DNA from: Candidatus Devosia phytovorans
GTDB lineage: Bacteria > Pseudomonadota > Alphaproteobacteria > Rhizobiales > Devosiaceae
DNA: 64,000 nt
Assembly: GCA_029202405.1 (NCBI GenBank)
Contig: CP119312.1
Coordinates: 315,001 to 379,000 of the forward strand
Direction: 5' to 3'
A program made the translations under genes and the position numbers. The notes under the pieces are model-generated. The model was not told where the DNA came from. It saw nothing but the letters and a program-made list of their open reading frames with translations, and did no database searches. This document shows positions 58,617-64,000 of the stretch, one piece after another. Position 1 is the stretch's first letter. Every line of letters begins with the position of its first letter.

Positions 58617-60247
58617 TGCTGGACAAGAACCCTGACGACGACGCCGAGCACGAAGCACGCCTGCAGTTCCTGACCTGGGATCGCAAGCCAGAAGACATTG
58701 AGAATCCGCAGCATCGGGCGCGGCAGGCGCATTGGAGCCGGGTGGCGGGGGCCAGCTTTCATCCGACGGCCTATGTGGCGGCGGAGGCGGCGATCTTCAC
58801 TTCGCATCTGGTGCTGGGTGAGGCGAGCTGGATTGCCGGGCATGCGCTGGTGCGGGGCGATGTGGAGTTTGGCGCGCATAGCACGGTCAATCCCTATGCG
58901 ATGATTTCGGGCAAGGTGCGCTGCGGCGATGGCGTGCGGATTGCCAGCCATGTGTCCATCGTCGGCTTCAACCACGGCTTTGATGACCCGACGGTGCCGA
59001 TCCATGTGCAGAAGCATGAGACGCTGGGCATTGTCATCGAGGACGACGTGTGGATCGGCGCCAATGCGGTGGTGCTGGACGGAGTGACGGTGGGCAAGGG
59101 CGCAGTGATTGCGGCCGGAGCGGTTGTCAGCAAGGATGTGCCGCCGATGGCGATCGTGGGCGGTGTGCCGGCCAAGGTGGTGCGCTATCGCGGCCAGTCG
59201 GGCAGGAAGGATAGCGCGGCCATCCTGACGCGCTTCGGCGCGGCGGCGAAGAGCCAGTTGCAGGATGTGCTCGCCGCCTATCGCGAGGGCGAGGACTATG
59301 TGTCGCGCGAGGCAGATGGCGAAGTGCGTCGCAGCGCGCGGCATCGCAATGATGCCATCGAGCTGGCGGCGGGTTTCGATGCCGTGCCGGACGGGCTGGA
59401 TGTCGCAGCGACGCTCAAGGAATTGCAGGCGCTGCAGGATCCCGAGACGGGGCTGTTTCCGGATCCGCATCGGCCGGTTGCGGCGGGAACGGCGATGCGC
59501 GACGATGGGCTAGCGCTCTATAATGTGCTGTCGGTCGGCTATGCCATCGAGGTGCTGGGCGGCAAGCCGCTGCACAAGGTCAGCGCTGTCGAGCTGGGCG
59601 CAACGGAACTCTGCGACTGGCTGGATGGGCTGCCGTGGCGGACGCGGGCCTGGTCGTCGGGGTCGGTGATCGACGCCATCGGCACGGCGCTCTATTTCAA
59701 CGCGCGCTATTTCGATACCGGCCGGACGCGGGAGACACTGTTCGGCTGGCTGGCGCTGCATCAGGATCGGGCCAGCGGGCTCTGGGGGTCGTCGACGGCG
59801 GAGGAGGGCCTGTTGCAGCCGGTCAATGGTTTCTACCGGCTGACGCGCGGCACCTATGCCCAGTTCGGGCTGCCGGTGCCCAATGCCGAGCGGGCAATCG
59901 ATTCTGCACTGCTCAACTATCGCAATTATGGCGGCTTTTCCGGTCGGACCTATACGGCCTGCAACCTGCTCGACACGATACATCCACTGCTGCTGTGCCT
60001 GAAACAGACCGACTACCGCCGGGCTGAAGCCGAGGCGGTGGCGCGGGCGGTGATCGGTCGGGTCGAGGAGCGCTGGGTGGATGGGCAGGGCTTTGCCTTT
60101 GCCGACGGGCAGGCGCCGAGCCTGCAGGGCACGGAAATGTGGCTGTCGGTGATCCATCTCGCGGGGCTGCTGCTGGGCGTGGAGGACAGTTTCGTCTTTG
60201 TGCCCAAGGGCGTGCACCGGACGCGCGCCGTGGGGTTGGGGCTATGA
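58616..60247 (+). CDS. Fusion of left-handed beta-helix acyltransferase with a toroid-like domain
   Basis: A 543-residue two-part protein. Residues 45-195 are a hexapeptide-repeat acetyltransferase of the maltose/galactoside type, with repeats around VLGEASWIAGHALVRGDVEFGAH, the probable catalytic His120 in GFNHGFDDPTVP, and DVWIGANAVVLDGVTVGKGAVIAAGAVVSKDV. Residues 245-535 form an unrelated helical region with Trp-rich, repeat-like segments (LQALQDPETGLFPDPH, HQDRASGLWG, VDGQGFAFADGQAPSLQGTEMW). It resembles the alpha/alpha toroids of prenyltransferases and some glycan lyases or hydrolases. ATG 58616 overlaps the preceding stop. No signal peptide is seen. The joint activity is unknown. Confidence 0.82.
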   Translation: MLDKNPDDDAEHEARLQFLTWDRKPEDIENPQHRARQAHWSRVAGASFHPTAYVAAEAAIFTSHLVLGEASWIAGHALVRGDVEFGAHSTVNPYAMISGKVRCGDGVRIASHVSIVGFNHGFDDPTVPIHVQKHETLGIVIEDDVWIGANAVVLDGVTVGKGAVIAAGAVVSKDVPPMAIVGGVPAKVVRYRGQSGRKDSAAILTRFGAAAKSQLQDVLAAYREGEDYVSREADGEVRRSARHRNDAIELAAGFDAVPDGLDVAATLKELQALQDPETGLFPDPHRPVAAGTAMRDDGLALYNVLSVGYAIEVLGGKPLHKVSAVELGATELCDWLDGLPWRTRAWSSGSVIDAIGTALYFNARYFDTGRTRETLFGWLALHQDRASGLWGSSTAEEGLLQPVNGFYRLTRGTYAQFGLPVPNAERAIDSALLNYRNYGGFSGRTYTACNLLDTIHPLLLCLKQTDYRRAEAEAVARAVIGRVEERWVDGQGFAFADGQAPSLQGTEMWLSVIHLAGLLLGVEDSFVFVPKGVHRTRAVGLGL

Positions 60248-60879
60248 AAAAGGCATTGGTGGTTTGGGGCGGCATGGAGTTGCATACGCCCGAACGCGGC
60301 GCGCAGGTGGTGCGGGAACTGCTCGAAGCCGAAGGCTTTGCGGTGACGGTGACGGGCGACTATGACGCGCTGGGCGCCGAGGATGTTGGAGACAATGATC
60401 TTGTCGTGCCGGTGATCACCGATGGCACGCTGGCGCCGGAGAAAATGGCCAATCTGGTCAAGGCGGTGGGCGCAGGGACGGGGCTGGCGGGCTATCACAT
60501 GGGGCTGGCGACGAGCTTTCGGGCCTCGGTGCCCTTCCGCTACATGGCCAGCGTCTACTGGGTGCAGCACCCAGGCAATATCATGACCTATCGGGTCGAT
60601 GTCGGGGACAGCGATCTGCTCAAGGGGATCGAGAGCTTCGAGCATAGCAGCGAGCAGTATTACCTGAACTACGATCCGGCAGTGGATGTGCATGCCACCA
60701 CCGTGTTTTCGGGGGCGGTGCATCCCTGGCGGAAGCAAGTGGTAATGCCGGTGGTGTTCACCACGATGTATGACCAGGGGCGGGTGTTTTACTCGTCGCT
60801 GGGGCATACGGCGGATGAGTTGGCGGGTGGTCCGGCGCGAGAAATCCTGCGGCGCGGGCTGGTTTGGGCGGCACGGTAG
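60244..60879 (+). CDS. ThuA-like trehalose-utilisation family protein
   Basis: A 211-residue protein of the ThuA family with a class I glutamine-amidotransferase-like fold. It has KKALVVWGGMELHTPERGAQVVRELLEAEGFAV, AGTGLAGYHMGLATSFR, and the later VMPVVFTTMYDQGRVFYSSLGHTADEL. The nucleophile Cys of amidotransferases is absent, as in other ThuA proteins. ThuA in Sinorhizobium is linked to 3-keto sugar metabolism of trehalose-type disaccharides. Here it ends the second importer operon and overlaps the preceding gene by four bases. It probably handles a keto-sugar intermediate. Confidence 0.9.
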   Translation: MKKALVVWGGMELHTPERGAQVVRELLEAEGFAVTVTGDYDALGAEDVGDNDLVVPVITDGTLAPEKMANLVKAVGAGTGLAGYHMGLATSFRASVPFRYMASVYWVQHPGNIMTYRVDVGDSDLLKGIESFEHSSEQYYLNYDPAVDVHATTVFSGAVHPWRKQVVMPVVFTTMYDQGRVFYSSLGHTADELAGGPAREILRRGLVWAAR

Positions 60880-60895
60880 AAGAGTTTTTGTTGGG

Positions 60896-61012
60896 TACCC
60901 CCACCTAGCCTCCCCCTGAAAAGGGGGAGGGACCGTTCTGTGGTTGAGGCGAGATTGTGCCCCATACTCGATCAGTCCCTCCCCCTTTTCAGGGGGAGGT
61001 CGGGTGGGGGTA
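60896..61012. repeat. 117-bp inverted-repeat element, copy B
   Basis: The second copy of the element at 51436, with the same ends (TACCCCCACCTAGCCTCCC and near-complement). The terminal repeats are well conserved; the centre is similar but diverged. It starts 17 bases after the ThuA stop and ends 7 bases before the convergent methyltransferase stop. It may also act here as a bidirectional terminator. Confidence 0.75.
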
Positions 61013-61018
61013 TTCTTG

Positions 61019-61741
61019 CTACTGCTGCTGCGCCGCCTCTGCCTGGCGCCTGAGCACTTCTGACTCGGGCAGGGCGTTGGCGTATTGTAGCTCGCGGTTG
61101 GCGCGGTTCCAGAAGGCGGGGTGGACGCGGTCGAGCAGGGCGGGTTCGGTCGGCGTGAGATCGAGCTGCGCCGCGGTATCGGCACTCAAATAAAGGATGG
61201 CGTTCTGGCGGTACCAGGCGGGGATGTCCTCGTCGGTCCAGATGGTGTCGCGGATGATGTCGTAGGCGCGGTAGTCCTGCGCGGCGAAGAGCGTGGCCCA
61301 GAAACTGTGCCATTGCTCGTTGCGGTGCCCGACGCCGCCCTGACCAGGGATGGCGGCGCTGAAGAGCACTGCCGGGGCCAGGGAGACGAGATCGGCGATA
61401 AAGCCTGGTGCGCGCCCGGGGGAGAGATGCTCGGCGACTTCGAGCGATATCGCCAGATCCACTTTCGGGCCGGTGAAAGGCTGCTCAAGGTCCTGCGGGG
61501 CGAAGGCGATGCGGGCGTCGTCGAGCATCGCTGCGGTGACCCAGTCGCCTTCAATGCCAAAGGCCCGTCCAGCGCCGGTTGCGAGCGCTGCAGCGAGGAA
61601 GGTCCCGGTGCCGCAGCCGATGTCGGCAACGCTCGAGCGCTTCAGACCCGCGGGCAAGGCGGCAAGGATGCGCTCGGCGGCCAGCGCGGTGTGGGCGCGG
61701 CGATTATCGTAGAAGCCGGTGGGGTAGAGGGATGCAGTCAT
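61019..61741 (-). CDS. Class I SAM-dependent methyltransferase
   Basis: A 240-residue methyltransferase. Motif I is VADIGCGTGTFLAAAL. Motif II is FGIEGDWV, followed by the ISLEVAEHLSPGRAPGFIADLVSLAP region (the VAEH sequence is typical of the SAM-binding post-II loop). The C-terminus has an extra helical part (YRQNAILYLSADTAAQLDL). The substrate is unknown. It is oriented toward the ThuA gene and stands alone. Upstream of its start lies the shared region with motA. Confidence 0.9.
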   Translation of the reverse strand: MTASLYPTGFYDNRRAHTALAAERILAALPAGLKRSSVADIGCGTGTFLAAALATGAGRAFGIEGDWVTAAMLDDARIAFAPQDLEQPFTGPKVDLAISLEVAEHLSPGRAPGFIADLVSLAPAVLFSAAIPGQGGVGHRNEQWHSFWATLFAAQDYRAYDIIRDTIWTDEDIPAWYRQNAILYLSADTAAQLDLTPTEPALLDRVHPAFWNRANRELQYANALPESEVLRRQAEAAQQQ

Positions 61742-61926
61742 GGCGGCTCCTAGTGATGGACGAGGCTAGCGCGGCGTGATGGCATTCACAACTTTGTGTC
61801 GCGGGCGGAGGCGCAGATATGGGCAAGTGTCTGCGATACCGGGGCAATTCAAATCAACTGCCAGATAGCGCCTTAGCATTGACTGCATACCCCATGGGCA
61901 TGGTGCCGGCAGCGACAAACCCAAGG

Positions 61927-61941
61927 ATAACCGGCTGTTAA
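61927..61941. promoter_or_regulatory. Candidate CtrA box upstream of motA
   Basis: ATAA-N7-TTAA, read on the other strand as TTAA-N7-TTAT. It is one mismatch from the CtrA consensus and 64 bases before the motA start. Position and spacing resemble the sites at fliF and sciP. Confidence 0.5.
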
Positions 61942-62004
61942 GGTAAAGGGACCGATAATGCCGACCTGGAAGCGATGTCGTCTTCAAGGTGAGTTTGGGG
62001 TTCT

Positions 62005-62871
62005 ATGCGTCTTATTATCGGCATCGTCGTGGTTATTGGCTGCGTGGTTGGCGGCTATCTGGGCGTGGGCGGGCATCTTTACGTGCTCTGGCAGCCCTTT
62101 GAATTCGTCATCATTCTGGGCGCCGCGATCGGCGCCTTCGTGATCGGCAATACCGGCCCGATCATCAAGGGCACGCTGGGCGCCTTCGGCACGCTGCTCA
62201 AGGGTCCGAAATACAACAAGGCGGCCTATATCGAGCTGCTGAGCATGCAGTTCACGCTCTACAAGCTGGTGCAGTCCAAGGGCATCCTGGCGCTGGAACA
62301 GCATATCGAAAATCCGCATGAATCCTCGCTGTTCAGCCGCTTCCCCAAATTTGCGGCCAATCACCATGCGGTGGAATTCGTCTGCGACTACCTGCGCATG
62401 GTGACCTTGGGTTCCAACAATGTGCACGAGATCGAAGCCCTCATGGACGAGGAACTCGAGACGCATCACCAGGAGCAGGAGCGCATTGTGGGCGCCGTGC
62501 AGGCGCTGGCTGACGGTACACCGGCGCTGGGCATCGTGGCCGCCGTGCTGGGCGTTATCCATACCATGGGCGCGATCAGCGAGCCGCCCGAAGTGCTCGG
62601 TCACATGATCGGTGGCGCTCTGGTGGGTACGTTCTTCGGCGTGTTCGTGGCCTATGGCTTCTTTGCGCCTTTCGCGCAGTCGCTCAAGAACATCTACGAG
62701 GCCGAGTCCAAATATTATCTGTCGCTCAAGACGGGTCTTCTGGCCCATATCTCGGGCCAGGTGCCGGTGATGGCGATCGAATTTGCCCGCAAGGCGCTGC
62801 TATCGGAAGACCGTCCGAGCTTTGCCGAGGTCGATGAAGCGACGCAGAACCTCGCGCCCGCGACGCCGTAG
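62005..62871 (+). CDS. motA: Flagellar motor stator protein MotA
   Basis: A 288-residue inner-membrane stator protein. It has two N-terminal membrane segments (LIIGIVVVIGCVVGGYLGVGG and FEFVIILGAAIGAFVIGN) and a large cytoplasmic loop with charged residues that contact FliG. Two more segments follow near 165-215 (GIVAAVLGVIHTMGAI and MIGGALVGTFFGVFVAYGFFAPFAQSL). The length and the charged cytoplasmic tail are usual for alphaproteobacteria. It is followed by motB after 12 bases. The torque partner FliG is encoded at 15529 on the other strand. Confidence 0.97.
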   Translation: MRLIIGIVVVIGCVVGGYLGVGGHLYVLWQPFEFVIILGAAIGAFVIGNTGPIIKGTLGAFGTLLKGPKYNKAAYIELLSMQFTLYKLVQSKGILALEQHIENPHESSLFSRFPKFAANHHAVEFVCDYLRMVTLGSNNVHEIEALMDEELETHHQEQERIVGAVQALADGTPALGIVAAVLGVIHTMGAISEPPEVLGHMIGGALVGTFFGVFVAYGFFAPFAQSLKNIYEAESKYYLSLKTGLLAHISGQVPVMAIEFARKALLSEDRPSFAEVDEATQNLAPATP

Positions 62872-62883
62872 CAGGACAGCATC

Positions 62884-63804
62884 ATGGCCAATTACGATCA
62901 GCCGATCATCATCAAGAAGGTCAAGAAGAACAAGCACGCCCACCACGGCGGCGCCTGGAAGATCGCCTATGCCGACTTCGTGACCGCGATGATGGCCTTC
63001 TTCCTGCTGCTTTGGCTGATCTCGATGACGACGCCGGAGCAGAAGGAAGGTCTCGCCACCTATTTTGCGCCGCCCAATATCGCTCCGACCACCAGTGGTT
63101 CGGGTGGGGTGATGGGGGGTACGGCGCTGGACAATGACGGATCGCTGATGGCCGGGTCGACGCCGCAGGAGCGCACCGATGCCTCGGTGACGCCCAAGGG
63201 CGAGGAATTCGGCACCATGCAGGGTGCGCTCAGCGGCAACGAGAAGCAGAGCGGCAACGAGTTCGAGGCGGCCATGGCTTCGGCCTATGACCTCAAGGCG
63301 CGTGACGACCAGGGCTTCCACAGCGCCGCCGCCAGCATCAAGCAGGCCTGGCAGGCCATGCCCGACATTACCGAAGTGGCCGATAACCTTTTGGTGGAAG
63401 AGACCGACGAGGGACTCAATATCCGCATCGTCGACCAGGAAGGCCGGCCGATGTTCCCCGAGGGGTCGAAATATCCCAACGAGACGACGCGTCAGGCCAT
63501 TGCGGCGATTGCGCCGATCCTGCAGCGGCTGACCAATCCGGTGCGCATCGAGGGTCATACCGCAGCCGGTGGTGTCTATGCCAATCCCCGTTACGGCTCG
63601 TGGGAACTGTCGGCGGATCGCGCCAATACGGTGCGGCAGATCCTGGGCGAGTTCGGCCTTTCAGACGACCACGTCAATTCGGTGGTGGGCCGTTCGACAG
63701 CAGAACCCTTTTTCCCCAATGACCCCTATATGGCGGCCAATGAGCGGATCGAAATCACGCTGCTCTATGAGACGCCGCCCGTGCCGGGGAACCTGGCGCC
63801 TTAA
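62884..63804 (+). CDS. motB: Flagellar motor stator protein MotB
   Basis: A 306-residue stator. A Lys-rich N-terminus precedes one membrane helix (WKIAYADFVTAMMAFFLLLWLISM) with the proton-carrying Asp31. A flexible periplasmic linker follows. The C-terminal OmpA-like peptidoglycan-binding domain reads IRIEGHTAAGGVYANPRYGSWELSADRANTVRQIL. The domain layout is complete, so the stator should be functional. It forms an operon with motA and ends at a strong terminator. Confidence 0.97.
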   Translation: MANYDQPIIIKKVKKNKHAHHGGAWKIAYADFVTAMMAFFLLLWLISMTTPEQKEGLATYFAPPNIAPTTSGSGGVMGGTALDNDGSLMAGSTPQERTDASVTPKGEEFGTMQGALSGNEKQSGNEFEAAMASAYDLKARDDQGFHSAAASIKQAWQAMPDITEVADNLLVEETDEGLNIRIVDQEGRPMFPEGSKYPNETTRQAIAAIAPILQRLTNPVRIEGHTAAGGVYANPRYGSWELSADRANTVRQILGEFGLSDDHVNSVVGRSTAEPFFPNDPYMAANERIEITLLYETPPVPGNLAP

Positions 63805-63810
63805 GTCTTC

Positions 63811-63838
63811 AGGGCCCCGCCATCGTGCGGGGCCTTTT
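63811..63838 (+). terminator. Terminator after motAB
   Basis: A stem AGGGCCCCGC paired with GCGGGGCCTT around a six-base loop, followed by TTTT. It begins seven bases after the motB stop codon. Confidence 0.85.
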
Positions 63839-63912
63839 GTATTCCCGGCAGAATTCGTCTGGTATGGCAGATCGTGGCAGTGCATGCTCGTCCAATAGCG
63901 AGGAGTTTTGCC

Positions 63913-64000
63913 GTGCCCTTTCCCGACCTGACGCAGCCCGAACTTGGCCAGTATCAAAGCGCTGTGGAGATGCCGTCCGACTTCGCGGCCTTCTGGGAGG
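63913..64000 (+). CDS. Start of an AXE1-family acetylxylan esterase (cut by window)
   Basis: Only 29 residues are visible: PFPDLTQPELGQYQSAVEM then PSDFAAFWE. This matches the N-terminus of the acetylxylan esterase/cephalosporin-C deacetylase family, where a short MP..D....EL..Y lead precedes P.DFD.FW. These enzymes remove acetyl groups from sugars. GTG 63913 is preceded by a GAGGAG ribosome site at 63899-63905. The rest of the gene lies beyond the right edge, so the call is provisional. Confidence 0.62.
   Translation, partial: MPFPDLTQPELGQYQSAVEMPSDFAAFWE

Overview
The window is about 64 kb of GC-rich chromosome from a motile alphaproteobacterium, most likely Hyphomicrobiales and closest in style to Devosia or its relatives. 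This is judged from gene content, not from a database search. The clues are a Caulobacter-like flagellar operon (fliF-fliG-fliH-fliN-flbD-flhA), a SciP-type CtrA inhibitor, TTAA-N7-TTAA-like CtrA boxes, a GAAC-N7-GAAC alphaproteobacterial SOS box, and Agp/Opp-type sugar importers of the kind known from rhizobia. Nearly every gene is intact. The two window edges cut fliI on the left and a probable acetylxylan esterase on the right.

Layout. (1) 1-1735: end of fliI, then fliJ and a terminator. (2) 1782-3253: a low-GC, minus-strand three-gene cassette with a small hydrophobic protein, a papain-family (C1) peptidase and a chagasin-like (I42) inhibitor of such peptidases; this is the best candidate for an undescribed system. 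(3) 3402-10032: single genes, namely a CheY-like receiver, a WYL regulator divergent from a PhnB/VOC protein, two PRC-barrel exported proteins, a GNAT, a zinc-ribbon metallopeptidase, DUF1801, a GST and DUF2934. (4) 10034-21946: the minus-strand flagellar block. It holds fliF-fliG-fliH-fliN-flbD-flhA followed by an APH(6)-like kinase, then a GST, sciP, and fliK-flgD behind a good sigma-54 promoter. (5) 22193-33778: housekeeping and stress genes. These are mnmA, dgt, an ECF-type sigma factor translationally coupled to a membrane VWA protein, hicAB, a VOC ring-cleaving dioxygenase, a radical-SAM/UdgX DNA-repair pair behind an SOS box, elongator tRNA-Met(CAT), and an azoreductase-MarR pair.

(6) 34046-37016: 4-hydroxyproline catabolism (GntR regulator, FAD D-amino-acid oxidase-like enzyme, 4-hydroxyproline epimerase). 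(7) 37009-48067: an alpha-galactoside locus. It has a MelR-like AraC regulator divergent from a peptide-family (SBP_bac_5) ABC importer, a GH4 alpha-galactosidase, a second AraC regulator and a second GH4 enzyme. (8) 48197-60879: a LacI-controlled glycan operon. It has a second SBP_bac_5 importer with two permeases and two ATPases, then DUF2264, a D-2-hydroxyacid dehydrogenase, an unusual fusion of a left-handed beta-helix acyltransferase to an alpha/alpha-toroid-like domain, and a ThuA-like protein. The genes are mostly start/stop coupled, which implies one pathway whose substrate is unknown. (9) 61019-64000: a methyltransferase, motA-motB behind a CtrA-like box, and the start of an AXE1 esterase.

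How the parts work together. CtrA (boxes at fliF, sciP and motA), FlbD with sigma-54 (fliK-flgD) and SciP would form the flagellar cascade known from Caulobacter. The two sugar loci share a transporter family but have separate regulators. A repeat of about 117 bp with long terminal inverted repeats occurs twice around the second sugar operon. No CRISPR array, rRNA, insertion sequence or prophage was seen.
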